From Theropithecus gelada (Eukaryota > Chordata > Mammalia > Primates > Cercopithecidae): a stretch of DNA of 64,000 nt. Positions within the stretch are counted from its first letter, which is position 1; each line of letters opens with the position of its first letter. Made by a program: the position numbers and the translations under genes. The notes below the pieces were generated by a model. That model was given only the letters and a program-made list of their open reading frames with translations, made no database searches and was not told where the DNA came from. This document shows positions 46,895 through 57,784 of this stretch, one piece after another. The stretch is taken from the NCBI RefSeq assembly GCF_003255815.1, contig NC_037674.1, positions 20,109,537-20,173,536 on the forward strand, in the 5' to 3' direction.

Positions 46895-47700
46895 AATGGA
46901 ATACTATAATAAGCTGTGACAGCATGGTGAATTCCAGACAAGCCTGAGCATTCCCTATAGCCAGAGAAGGCCCAACTCCTAACATAGCTTTGGATGCAGA
47001 ACTGATAGAACTTGGGGAAAGTAATGAAGTAGTTGACCTCACCTGTGAATCTCTAGAACCTGTAGTGACTGACCTAACTCACCATGACTCTGTTGTGATT
47101 CTTGAACAACGGAGGAGGCCAAGAGCAAATACAAGGTCACTCCAAGACCAAACTGGCAGTTGTGTGGTGAACACTGATGAGGAGGGGTTGAAGAGGGACA
47201 GAGATGCATGTACAACCAACAGTGCCCACCATAATTCCTTGCAAAAAAAGTTTTTTTGTCATATACTACCTGGTTATATTCGGTGTCAAGTTTGCGTGGA
47301 TGGATACTCAGAGATTGAACTTAGTATACAACACACCTACTCTATAGAATGTGGCCACATCTGTAGTCAGTGCTTCTGCACTTCCTTTAAATATACTAAC
47401 ACTTGCCCAGTTTGTTTGGAAAAAAAAAAATCAGCCTTCGTCAGTATCACTGCATTTATATATGATGTATGCCTTGTTGCTCAAGACAGAGCCTGTGGCT
47501 GGATTTTTCCATGTCTTTGTGCAGGAACTATGAGTTGTTGGCATCCAACACTCTGAGCTTAAAGACTGATTTTTAAAATTGCTATCTGCAGTATGTAAAA
47601 AACTCTGATTTCTCACATGCTCTGAGACTGCTTTTTGTTTCCTTTGGTTTTATGCTTTAGCGCTGGACTTTGGTTGCCAGAGTGTGCCAGATACTGGGGT
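46895..47700 (+). pseudogene. RNF4: RNF4 processed pseudogene (SUMO-targeted ubiquitin ligase)
   Basis: Intronless copy of the RNF4 mRNA. An open frame of 188 codons (46990-47556) keeps the tandem SUMO-interaction motifs (VVDLTCESLEP, VTDLTHHDSVVIL), the arginine-rich RRRPRANTR and part of the RING (CQVCVDGYSEIE, ECGHICSQC, NTCPVC). Defects: the first ~35 codons are disrupted by a stop near 46917; one residue is deleted between His and Cys of ECGHxxC, which breaks RING spacing; and an A-run (11 A, 47420-47430) shifts the frame, so the ancestral Ile-Tyr-Ile-stop (47454-47465) is out of frame and the frame runs on to 47556. The parent adds ubiquitin to poly-SUMO chains in the nucleus; this copy should not do so. 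It would lie in TRIM69 intron 1, same strand. The 5' limit (perhaps about 46650) and 3' limit are uncertain. Confidence 0.88.
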
Positions 47701-48120
47701 CGTCCTTAAAGCAACTTTCCCTTTCTTATAGTCATCAATTTTTAGTTGAATGAAACCCCTCTTGACCAAAGTGACCCCAGAAAAACCTTAAAACTGAGTT
47801 CCTGGCCATGACAGGATGGGAGATCAGACACGCTTCATTATACCCCCGTCTCTTTTATGGTTTAGACACAACAACTGACCAGCATTAATGTCAAATTAAA
47901 GATCATAAGGCTGACAGAACAGACCCTTTGTGGCAATAAAAAATTATTCGTAAGACCTAAGGCCATGCCAGGCAAGTGTTATGTCATGAACTCCTACACT
48001 TAAAGAATAAACTATGTTCTAACTGCCACAGGTTTTTCTATTTATTTTTTGAGACGGAGTTCTGTCCGGCCAGTTTTTCCTTTTTGTTTAGCAGCTAAAC
48101 AAGCACCAGCTGAGATAAGC

Positions 48121-48434
48121 AATTTTTTTTTTTTTTTTTGAGATGAAGTCTCGCTCTGTTGCCCAGGCTGGAGTGCATTGGCCCAATCTCGGCTCACTGC
48201 AAGCTCCGCCTCCCGGGTTCACACCATTCTCCTGGCTCAGCCTCCCGAGTAGCTGGGACTACAGGTGCCCGCCACCATGCCTGGCTAATTATTTTTTTTT
48301 TTTGTATTTTCTTTTAGTAGAGACGGGGTTTCACCATGTTAGCCAGGATGGTCTCGATCTCCTGACCTCATGATCCACCCGTCTCGGCCTCCCAAAGTGC
48401 TGGGATTATAGGCGTGAGCCACCGCGCCCAGCCC
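48121..48434 (-). repeat. AluY
   Basis: T-run, gagatgaagtctcgctctg ... caccgcgcccagcc; the middle linker has an expanded T-run. Confidence 0.93.
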
Positions 48435-48436
48435 AA

Positions 48437-48567
48437 CCTGGCTAATTTTTAATAGAGACGGGGTTTCACTGTGTTAGCCAGGGTGGTCTCGATCTCCTGA
48501 CCTTGTGATCCACCTGCCTTGGCCTCCCAAAGTGCTGGGATTACAGGGGTGACCCACCGTGCCCAGC
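48437..48567 (-). repeat. Alu left-monomer fragment
   Basis: ctggctaatttttaatagagac ... gtgacccaccgtgcccagcc. Immediately follows another Alu; may be the rest of an older Alu into which the first inserted. Confidence 0.85.
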
Positions 48568-48716
48568 CACTTTCTCTTGATAAGAAGACCACTGACTATG
48601 GGCTGGTTCTGGCCAGTTTGCAGAGGCTAAGCACTCTTGTTCCTTCCTGTCCTGAACAGGCATTTTGACTTATAGGGCCTAATTGTCGTGCATTTGAATG
48701 TTAAGTCTCCACCTTA

Positions 48717-49016
48717 GGCCTGGCACGGTGGCTCATGCCTGTAATCCCAGCACTTTGGGAGGCTAAGGTGGGTGAATCACTTGAGGTCAGGAGTTCGAGA
48801 CCAGCCTGACCAACATGGCAAAACCCCGTCTCTACTAAAAATACAAAAATTAGCCAAGTGTGGTGGTGCACACCTGTAATCTCAGCTACTCGGGAGGCTG
48901 AGGAAGGAGAATCATTTGAACCTGGGAGGCAGAGGTTGCAGTGAGCTGAGATGGCGCCACTGCACTCCAGCTTGGGTGCAGAGCAAGACTCTGTCATGAA
49001 AAACAAAACAAAAAAA
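48717..49016 (+). repeat. Alu
   Basis: ggcctggcacggtggctcatgcc ... gactctgtcatgaaaaac. Confidence 0.93.
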
Positions 49017-49511
49017 GAGTTAAATCTGTACCTCAAAGTGAACATGGGTTGTATGTTACATGCATGTTTGTTCAATAAGCATGAGTCAGAATGACCTCCA
49101 TGATTATTCATAACTCCTCCTGTAACCTGTTGAATATGTACGTTTAGCCAACCTGTTCAGCATCAAGTTCCTACCCCAACCCCTCCTCCTTTGAAGTGCC
49201 TGTCTCTGATCTTTGCCAGAGATTGTACTTCCTGGCCTGTGGGATGGCCAACTTGCAGGCCTTTAACCCTTTATAAGAAATAAAGTCTCCTCTCCCAATT
49301 TCTGGATGTTGTGAGTTCTAAATTAACAAAGTAAAGAGAAGGAATTTGGGAGACTGACAACTTTGCAAACCAGAGCCACTATAGAAGTTTGAACTTTTAC
49401 TTAAGAGAGAAACAAATGTCATTCTTGCTTAAGCAACTTTTATACTGGGTATATTAGTCGGGTTGACATATAAAATTAACCATCACTCTGGGTCTCGTTT
49501 ACACTAATGGA

Positions 49512-49803
49512 ATTTTTTTATTTTTTATTTTTTTTTGAGACAAGGTCTTACTCTGTCAACCATGCTGGAGTGCAGGGGTGTGATCATGGCTTACTGCAGC
49601 CTTGACTTCCTAGGCACAAATGATCCTCCCACTTCAGCCTCCTGAGTAGCTGGGACCACAGATACTGGCTAATTTTAAAATTTTTTGTAGGGACAGAGTC
49701 TCGCCATCTTGCCCAGGCTGGTCTTGAACTCCTGGGCTCAGGTGATCCTCCCACCTTGGCCTCCCAAAGTGCTGAGATTACAGGCGTGAGCCATCATGCC
49801 TGG
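49512..49803 (-). repeat. Alu, old
   Basis: T-rich, gagacaaggtcttactctg ... catcatgcctgg. Confidence 0.9.
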
Positions 49804-50064
49804 ACACTGTTTTTAAATAGTGAAAAAAAGGACTTGAAGTACTATTTGTCAAGATTGAGACCTCTTGCTACATAGGATTTGGAATCACAGGCTTCTAGAG
49901 ATGGAAGAGGTCTTAGGAATTCACATTTTAAAGAAGGAGGAACTGATACCCATAGGAGTTAAATGTCTTAGCTAAGGCTACCCAGTGCTCTGGTGAGAGA
50001 CAAGGTTTCCACCTTCTAGGCCAGCACTCTTACCCCTAGGCAAAAGGTTCAAGAATGTGCAGGT

Positions 50065-50366
50065 CGGCCGGGCGTGGTGGCTCAAGCCTGTAATCCCAGC
50101 ACTTTGGGAGGCCGAGACGGGCGGATCACGAGGCCAGGAGATTGAGACCATCCTGGCTAACACGGTGAAACCCCGTCTCTACTAAAAAATACAAAAAACT
50201 AGCCGGGCGAGGTGGCGGGCGCCTGTAGTCCCAGCTACTCGGGAGGCTGAGGCAGGAGAATGGTGTAAATCCAGGAGGCGGAGCTTGCAGTGAGCTGAGA
50301 TCTGGCCACTGCACTCCAGCCTGGGCGACAGAGCGAGACTCCGTCTCAAAAAAAAAAAAAAAAAAA
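50065..50366 (+). repeat. Young AluY, Old World monkey-type
   Basis: Near-consensus ggccgggcgtggtggctcaagc, gaggccgagacgggcgg and ctagccgggcgaggtggcggg. Exact 14-base flanks aagaatgtgcaggt at 50051-50064 and 50367-50380. Confidence 0.96.
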
Positions 50367-50688
50367 AAGAATGTGCAGGTGCCAGGCTTTAGTAAAATCA
50401 GCTATACTAAGCATTGTCAGATGTTTTAGCCAACAACAAAAATAATCAAGATGAAACAAAATTACTTTTTTGATTAAGTGATCACCAGCATTTCATAGAC
50501 ATTTATTTGACAAAGGTTTTGATCCACCAAATGCCATGTACTGTCAAGGTGAGCAAGATAGAGTACTACCTACCCTGCGGTTGTTCACAACTTAGTGGAG
50601 GGGCAGACATGCAATCAAACAATTAGAATACACTCTGTTAAAGCCACATGTGCAAAGATCTAGGGTGCTATAGAAATGTGTAAAGCTA

Positions 50689-50805
50689 GGCCAGGCATGG
50701 TGTTGCTCACACCTGTAATACTAGCACTTTGGGAGGCTGAGGTGGGAAGACAGTTTGAGCTCAGGAGTTTGAGATAAGCCTGGGCAACATAGTGAGACCC
50801 TGTCA
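50689..50805 (+). repeat. Alu monomer (FLAM-like)
   Basis: ggccaggcatggtgttgctcac ... gtgagaccctgtcag; its tail seeded the microsatellite that follows. Confidence 0.85.
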
Positions 50806-50820
50806 GAAAGAAAGAAGGGA

Positions 50821-50855
<35 letters not shown>

Positions 50856-51090
50856 CAGAGAGAAAGAAAGGAAGAAAGATAGGAAGAGAGAAAGAAAAAA
50901 CAAAGAAAGAAAAGAGAAAAAGAAAGAAAAAAGGATGAAAGAAAGAGAAAGGAAGAAAGAAAAAAGAGTGGGAGAGAAAGAGAAACAAAAAAAGAAAGAA
51001 AGAAAGAGAAAAAGGAAGGAAGGAAGGAAGGAAGGAAGGAAGGAAGGAAGGAAGGAAGGAAGGAAGGAAAGAAGGAAGGAAGGAAGGAAA
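50806..51090. repeat. Purine microsatellite (GAAA)n, (GA)n, (GGAA)n
   Basis: Almost 285 bases of A and G. Ends with about 18 GGAA units from 51013 to 51088, with one interruption near 51068. The long serine/leucine/proline frames on the opposite strand are a by-product. Confidence 0.96.
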
Positions 51091-51092
51091 GC

Positions 51093-51320
51093 TGTGTTTC
51101 TCAACTGAGGAACGATTCCAACCCCTGACCCCAGGAGACATTTGGCAATGGCTGGAGACATTTTTGTTATGACTGGAGTGGGAGGGGGTGGCTACAGGCA
51201 ACTAGTGTGTAAACACCAGGGGCACGGCTAAATATCCTAAAATTCACAGGACAGCCCCTCTGACTTAAAAGACTTGAGCAGGCCCAAAATATCAACAGGG
51301 CTGAGGTTGCTAACCTCTGG
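51093..51320 (+). repeat. MER5A-like DNA transposon (hAT-Charlie)
   Basis: tgtttctcaactgaggaacg ... ggagacatttggcaatggctgg ... aaatatcctaaaattcacagg ... aggttgctaacctctgg follows the MER5A consensus end to end. Confidence 0.85.
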
Positions 51321-52232
51321 TATAGAGCCAGCAAAATATCTTCTAGAAGAGACAGGGAAGTGGGTAAAGCTTGGTTTGGGGATGAGGGAGTGGTTAGGGA
51401 AGAGTTTAGTAAAGAGATAAAGACGGGGGTGTAGGGGAAGGGAAACTCCCAGCCGAAGGGACAACATGTACAAAGCTGCAGAAGAGTGACATATTTGGGC
51501 AATCCCAAACATCGGGGAAAGAGCTGTGGTCATTAAGGCTGGACAGCTAGGCAGGAGCCAGACGTGTAAGAAATCATATCGAGTTAGAGGAATTACTGTA
51601 AGAAAAACTGTTTGGCTCTATGGTGGCTCTTTATAAGTCACGCAGGAGCATAGTGCTGGGACATCTCTCTGCCGGCGAAAACTGCTGAAGAAAGCTGTAT
51701 GAAAGAAAGCTCATCCTGCTTTCTTAGGGCCTGGTGTTTTCCAGGCCTGTGTTACTGTCTCAGAGACAAAGTCAGGGCTGCTTCACTGGAATATGAGAGT
51801 GAACTAGCTCTCTATTAAAGCCACTCAGCTGGTGTCTTGATGGTGTGATGGGATCACGAACAGGGGTGAGGTGGTTATTTTTCATGAGTTAGGCTTAATA
51901 TAGGCTGCTGCTGACGTGTATTTCCCCTTTCATAGAGCATCCCTAGTCCAGAAATGGGAAGCTATGAACCTTAAGATTAGACTACCAGTTTGAATCTAAA
52001 TGAGCTGCCCTCTTCTCCTACAAAAGAAAAGTTGGGCAGGTAGGGTATTGTAATGAGGGTTTCTCTTTCTCTTAAGCAAATGATGATCAAAGCAACTGAC
52101 AAACTGTCACGGAATCTGCCAGACCTCACTCTGGCCCTGCTGCTTCTCTCCAGCTCCTGAACTTTTCTTCCTTTTGTCATGCTCTGAGCCCATTCCTTGA
52201 AAACTAACAGGTCCCTGACTTCTGGTCTGCAG
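51321..52232. other. TRIM69 intron 1, mostly unique
   Basis: Repeat-poor and higher in G+C than its surroundings. No frame with domain features. It lies just before the candidate coding exon, so a regulatory or alternative first exon is possible, but I see no specific signal. Confidence 0.4.
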
Positions 52233-52303
52233 ACATCCTGGGCCTGCTGAGCTCTGATTCAAGTGCCTGCCTCTGCCCCTTGGTGGGCTGAAGCTTCATG
52301 GAG
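52233..52303 (+). CDS. TRIM69: Candidate first coding exon of TRIM69 (ATGGAG|gtgagt)
   Basis: A consensus-like acceptor (gacttctggtctgcag) ends at 52232. After about 65 bases of UTR-like sequence comes ATG at 52298, GAG, and the donor GTGAGT at 52304. The human TRIM69 protein begins Met-Glu-Val as I recall it, so a coding exon ending ATGGAG fits, with the third codon in the next exon. An alternative acceptor (cttctctccag) ends at 52153. Only two codons are present, so the case rests on splice signals, position and strand. The RING, coiled-coil and SPRY exons would lie beyond the window. Confidence 0.35.
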
Positions 52304-53660
52304 GTGAGTGATCCTTTTTTTACTTAGCAGGGCTTCTAGGAATAGTGTGGAAAACAGGATCATAGAAGAGGATATGGATTTGGGAGCACAAAAGGAAGTT
52401 AATGAAGAGAAGTATTTAACTTGTGACAGCTGGTAGCTACTATACTCTCTCCAGGCCTTGGAATAACTGATAATTTAGACTAGAGAAGCTGGTAGGAAAG
52501 TAATGAAATCCATCAAAACATTTTGAGAAAAATTAAACCACATACTATACAAAATTTGCCTTCATTATCAATGTAATCATTTTGTTTTAGATTTAAAAAT
52601 TATTATGTATAACTTGGTTTGCTTACAATACCTTCACATTTGATTATTTTGTATTTAAGGCAGAGTCGATACTCAGATAGTAAACATTTTTAATTGAATT
52701 CCTTCCTTTAAGACCTCTTCAGAGCTAAAACAAAGGAAGTTATATTCTTCTCAACTTAGTGTTTTCCTGATTGTTAGACAGACAAAAGAAAATGCTTATT
52801 TACTACATGAAAGCTTGAAAAACTCACTAAAATTCATCGACAAGAGATGTTGACACAGGGGCCCTTGAATCCTGAGTTATCATCCATTTCCACCAGTTTC
52901 CACTTCTTATAAAGTTTAATTTCGTTATATTAATCATTAAGATCAGTTTCTAATTTCCTCTATCATAGGACCTTTAGGTTTGCTGTTACTCATCTCTGTC
53001 CTCAGCTATTGAAGCAAACAGGGCGATAAGCATTTTGTTTATAATTTCTAGGGGAAAAAACACTATTGCCTATACCTACTATATTCTTATTACTTTAAGG
53101 CCAAGTCAGTGAAAATAGACACTTTTCCATAATAGTAAAAAAAACTATTTGTGTGATAGTGAGCTTCCCATTACTTCAGACGTTCAGGCAGAGGTTGGAA
53201 AGGAGTGAATTAAATGGCTTAACATTTCTTTCAACTCTGAGAAGCTCCAAGAAGTCAGAAAGTTCAGAATCTTTCCTTCTGATGTGAAAATGGCATGACT
53301 CGTGAAGCAGGAGTGTGTCTTGCTCTTAGGTTTGGGCTGGCTGTGCCATATCGTTTGTCTCTGTGGAGGAATTGTATTTTTTTGCTCTCAAAGTTAATTA
53401 TTCATAAAATCTGCCCATCAAAGTTTAAAAATTACTTTGAAGGAATAAAGGTTGAAAAGCAAATGAACTCTCCTTAGATATCTTAACCATGATTTCAAAA
53501 GTTTACAACACAAAACTTCTCAGGAAAAAAATGTCTCTGGTAGAAATTAAGGATTTCTTATGCAAGCTTCCAAAGACTTTATAGCTCTAATCTTTGCCTT
53601 TTCTCTGCTCTTTGAGAATATGCACAGTGAACCAAAGGAGGAAGAGATGTTCTTTCTTTG
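52304..53660. other. Gene-free sequence after the candidate exon
   Basis: No Alu or L1 recognised over about 1.35 kb and no coding exon supported; unusually repeat-poor for this window. Confidence 0.45.
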
Positions 53661-53967
53661 TTTTTTTTTAAAGACAGAGTCTCACTCTGTTGCCCAGGCT
53701 GGAGTGCAGTGGCACCATCTCAACTCACTGCAACCTCCGCCTCCAGGGTTCAAGTGATTCTCATGCCTCAGCCTCCCGAATAGCTGGGACTTCAGGGGTA
53801 CACCATCACTCCTGGCTAAATATTTTTTTTTTTTTTTTTTTTTTTTTTAGTAGAGATAGGGTCTCACCATGTTACCCAGGCTTGTCTTGAACTCCAGACC
53901 TCAGGTGATCCTCCTGCCTCGGCCTCCCACAGTGCTAAGATTACAGGCCTGGGCCATTGCGCCCTGC
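53661..53967 (-). repeat. Alu with a long internal T-run
   Basis: aagacagagtctcactctg ... cattgcgccctgc, with about 27 T in the middle linker at 53822-53848. Confidence 0.92.
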
Positions 53968-54264
53968 TGATGTGCTTTCTTATAAAGTGATTCCTGCCAG
54001 CCGCGGCTTTATAAGGATGAATATCAATTCCTGACTCGAGTTTCTCTCTCTCCGCCTTAAGGTTAGACTTCCCCTAAAAGGGGCTGGCAGTAGATGTGCT
54101 TCCTAAAAGATTTCCAGGTCCAGAAATTTTAGAATCTCCTTTGGTTTCCAATTCTATGTCTCCCTCTAGCGCAATAGGAAGTTATTGCAGATATTTTGCC
54201 TCACAAATTTGATCCATTTAATAAATTCAATTCCACAAAACATATTGATGGGCTTCCTGCTGAC

Positions 54265-54482
54265 TCAATGGTTAATAGGCTTTGGGGTCAAATAAAGAGT
54301 TCAAATCTGGGACTCACTACTTAATAATTGTGACTTTGGCAAGATACTTTAAACAATCTAAGCTTTAGTTTCCTTAAATATGTGGTAATAATACCTATCT
54401 CATAGGGTTGTTCTGAGATTAAATGAAATGATGTATGTAAAGCCTCTTCCACAGTGAGTGCTCAGCAAATATTAGCTAATAT
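54265..54482 (+). repeat. MIR, nearly full length
   Basis: aggctttggggtcaaataaag ... agtttccttaaatatgtgg ... cctatctcatagggttgttc ... agtgagtgctcagcaaatatt. Confidence 0.9.
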
Positions 54483-54609
54483 AATTAATCTCTTGTTTTA
54501 CAGAAAAGGATATATTATTGAAAGCCAGGGGAATTGGCACACCTTCAGCTAGCAAGATGAATTAACCATATAAAAAATCAATCAATCATATAATATCAAC
54601 AATTAATAA

Positions 54610-54800
54610 CGTGAAATATATTTTCATATCATAAAATTAACCCTTTTGAAGTTTACAATTCAATGGTTTTTAGTATATTCACAAAGTTGTACAATTATCA
54701 CCCCTATCTAATTCCAGAACATTTTCATTACCCCCAAAAGAAATTCCATACCCATTATCAGTCACTTCCCATTCCTCTTTGCCCGCTTTGGTAACCACTA
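54610..54800 (-). mobile_element. L1 3'-end fragment (old)
   Basis: catcataaaattaaccctt-like start, caattcaatggtttttagtatattcac, gaacattttcattacccc. Confidence 0.8.
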
Positions 54801-54949
54801 TATAATTTAAATATACTTTAAAAACGCATTGAATAAAATTCCTGAGTGATATCCACCTTCAAAAGACACTACATTCACTAGGATTACAAACTGATGCTGG
54901 TATGTATTCCTTCTCCTAGATTACCTTCAAGTGGCCAGATTCTTCTATA

Positions 54950-55149
54950 TGTTTTTTTTTTTTTTTTTTTTTTTGAGACGGAGTCTGGCTCTGTCATCCA
55001 GGCTGGAGTGCAGTGGCCGGATCTCAGCTCACTGCAAGCTCCGCCTCCCGGGTTCCCGCCATTCTCCTGCCTCAGCCTCCCGAGTAGCTGGGACTACAGG
55101 CGCCGCCACCTCGCCCGGCTAGTTTTTGTATTTTTTAGTAGAGACGGGG
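54950..55149 (-). repeat. 5'-truncated young AluY, Old World monkey-type
   Basis: T-run, gagacggagtctggctctg ... gccacctcgcccggctag ... gagacgggg. Exact flanks tcttctatatgtttt at 54941-54955 and 55150-55164. Confidence 0.95.
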
Positions 55150-55297
55150 TCTTCTATATGTTTTATCTTATTCAGAATGTATCTCTTTTTAAAGTTTTTG
55201 AGACAGCTCTTACTGGCTTAAAATGCAGTCTTTTTTTGAACTTGTGTATTTCCTGATAGGCATATTTTTCTGGGTTTGGTCTTCTTTTTCATTTATA

Positions 55298-55422
55298 AAA
55301 ATAGAGACAGGATCTCACTATGTTGCCCAGGTTGGTCTCAAACTCCTGGCCTCAAGCAATCCTCCTGACTCAGCCTCCCAAAGTGGTAGGATTGTAGGTA
55401 TGAGCCACCATACCCTGCCCTA
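55298..55422 (-). repeat. Alu left-monomer fragment
   Basis: atagagacaggatctcactatg ... gccaccataccctgcc. Confidence 0.82.
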
Positions 55423-55569
55423 GATTTGGTCTTCTAAGCACATATTGAGGGGGTGGAAAATAAACAGACATTTTTCTCTTCCCTTCCACAGAATTGCCCA
55501 TTCAGCCTAGTACAAAGAATGAAGTCATCTTCTTTTTAAAGCTTTTATTATCTTTTCGTTAATGTACTT

Positions 55570-55841
55570 TCTTTTTTTTGAGACGGAGTCTCGCTCTATC
55601 CCCCAGGCTAGAGTGCAGTGGAAGTTGCCCCTTCTGGGTTCACGCCATTCTCCTGCCTCAGCCTCCCAAGTAGCTAGGACTACAGGCGCCACCACCACAC
55701 TCGGCTAATTTTTTGTATTTTTAGTAGAGACGGGGTTTCACTGTGTTAGCCAGGATGGTCTCAATCTCCTGACCTTGTGATCTGCCCATCTTGGCCTCCC
55801 AAAGTGCTGGGATTATAGGCATGAGCCACCGTGCCCGGCTG
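55570..55841 (-). repeat. AluY with internal deletion
   Basis: gagacggagtctcgctctatc, then a jump across about 25 bases to the gggttcacgcc part, ending caccgtgcccggct. Confidence 0.92.
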
Positions 55842-57295
55842 GTTAATGTAACCTTTAGTAAATTATTAATATGTAAAAGGATGGTGAATTAAAAATTTTA
55901 ATTGTACAACAAAACCATGGGGAAGGAGACTAGAAATATGACTTTTCAACATGTTATAGAGAGTTCTAAATTCTGAGGCCCTTTTTAAAAAAAACTAAAA
56001 AACTTGTTTTGGTAGGCTATGAAAAACACCAGAAGATTTTGGAAGGCAGAGGAGGGTTGGCAATTATTATTAATAATTAGACTTTGCAACTGATTAGATG
56101 ATAGGGAAGAAAGAATTGAATAAAATATCTAAAGATAACTCAGATTTCAAAACTAGAAGATTGATGGTACAATAAATACAAATAGGGAAGTCAAGAGATG
56201 GAAATGATTTAGGGATAAATATGAGTTCCGTTTCAGTCAGGTTGATTTTCAAGGACCCAGTTGTGGGCTCAAGAGATTTGGGAGTTATCTTTATTTACAG
56301 ACTGTATATAAAGGTATGGGAATGAATGGCTCACTTGGTAAGAACAAAGTGGTTAGAGGCAGAAGAACTAGGACAGTATCGTATTACAAGGGCCAAAGGA
56401 AACATTAAATAAGTCAAGGAAGATAGAGATTGACAGTGTCATTAAACAGTGTTTGGCAAACTCTACCTTAGCACCCTAAGAAAAAATTTCAACAGAGTGC
56501 TATGGTGGAGGGTCCATTACAAGAGCAGAAATTCAGGCAAGTTACCTTAAGTGAAGAGGTAACTTTGCTTACTTTGAGGATAAATATTTGTTGAGCAAGG
56601 CATCCTGCTAGGCACAGAAATCCCAGGAAGAACCAAAGGACAGAGCTGTGGTTAACATAATACAGCCATTCTCCACATTTGTTTCTCTCTGTAATTCTCG
56701 TCTCTGCCAACTAACTAGCTCTCTCTACTCTGCATCTCTGCATTTCTTCTGATTTCTGTTTAAAATTTATCTCCTTTATTCTGTTTTCTCTTTCAAGTCC
56801 TAAGTGCTACCTCATGGCAGTCTTTAAACTTTCGTTCTTACTTTCGACTTCTGGATTCTCCCTTTGTTCAAAGATTCAAATTCATGAGAAGTTCTGGTTT
56901 GCCGGATCATCTTTTTGCATTAGGTCATGTCTTGGATTGCTGGACAGCCTATGAAATGAGTTTGAAGCCCATCTGTGGCCTAGGAGAGGGAGTGGAGGCC
57001 ACATGGTGTCTGTAGGCCCAACCTTTAGCATGTACTATGGGAAAGACAGCTACTGTGATTAAGACATCTAGCAGGTATTAGGAATCAATCTTAGTTTAAA
57101 ATTCAAGTGTGCAAAGAGTAGCACTTCGTATTTTCTATAACACCGCTAAATACTGGCTTTGCGTTCCCATTCCTATGGGCTGGAGGTAAATTTGTTATCT
57201 TTCAGGAAAGGCATCCACACTGATTAACGCTGAAAGTCCATTACCCAATCTAGACAAGTTGATATATTGAGGACATTTTGAAATATTCTGCCCAC
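55842..57295. other. Gene-free sequence
   Basis: No repeat or coding exon recognised with confidence over about 1.45 kb. Confidence 0.4.
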
Positions 57296-57303
57296 CCCCA
57301 GCA

Positions 57304-57337
57304 CATGTGCACGCACACACACCCACACACACACACC
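57304..57337. repeat. (CA)n microsatellite, imperfect
   Basis: cacatgtgcacgcacacacacccacacacacacacc-like run. Confidence 0.9.
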
Positions 57338-57387
57338 TTTAAATATATAGAAACGTTAAAGTGTCAAAAACGATTTAAGTGTTAGTT

Positions 57388-57784
57388 TTTGTTTGTTTGT
57401 TTGTTTGTTTTTTTTGAGACGGAATCTTACTCTGTCGCCAGGCTGGAGTGCCGTGGTGCAATCTCATTTTTGTTTGTTTGTTTGTTTTTTGTTTTTTTTT
57501 TTTTGAGACAGAATCTTACTCTATCGCCAGGCTGGAGTGCCGTGGTGCAATCTCAGCTCTCTGCAACCTCTGCCTCCCGGGTTCAAGTAATTCTTCTGCC
57601 TCAGCCTCCTGAGTAACTGGGACTACAGGCACCCGCCACCACGTCTGGCTAATTTTTTGTATTTTTAGTAGAGACGGGGTTTTACCATGTTGGCCAGGAT
57701 GGTCTCAATCTCTTGACCTCATGATCCACCCACCTCGGCCTCCCAAAGTGCTGGGATTAAAGGCGTGAGCCACCACACCCAGCC
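57388..57784 (-). repeat. Alu with tandem duplication of its 3' end
   Basis: The tail plus the last ~60 bases occur twice (57388-57468 and 57469-57556): both copies share ggctggagtgccgtggtgcaatctc including the rare ccgtgg variant. The rest of the Alu follows once. Confidence 0.93.

Larger units (their letters stand above)
47790..49325 (+). mobile_element. LTR-like retroelement sequence, interrupted by Alus
   Basis: Segments at about 47800-48040, 48570-48715 and 49020-49325 read like one LTR (gagatcagacacgcttcattatacccc; cataaggctgacagaacagac; then tttataagaaataaagtctcc as a TATA/polyadenylation region near 49272 and gagttctaaattaac at the end). Alus at 48121, 48437 and 48717 lie within it. 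No viral frame is present. Family not assigned. Confidence 0.45.

Noticed and set aside
46990..47556. RNF4-like open frame as a functional gene
   Set aside because: No introns, lost N-terminus, broken RING spacing and a frameshift past the ancestral stop point to a processed pseudogene.
50721..51201. Long minus-strand frames rich in Ser, Leu, Pro and Phe
   Set aside because: Translation of a (GGAA)n/(GAAA)n microsatellite; no coding signal.
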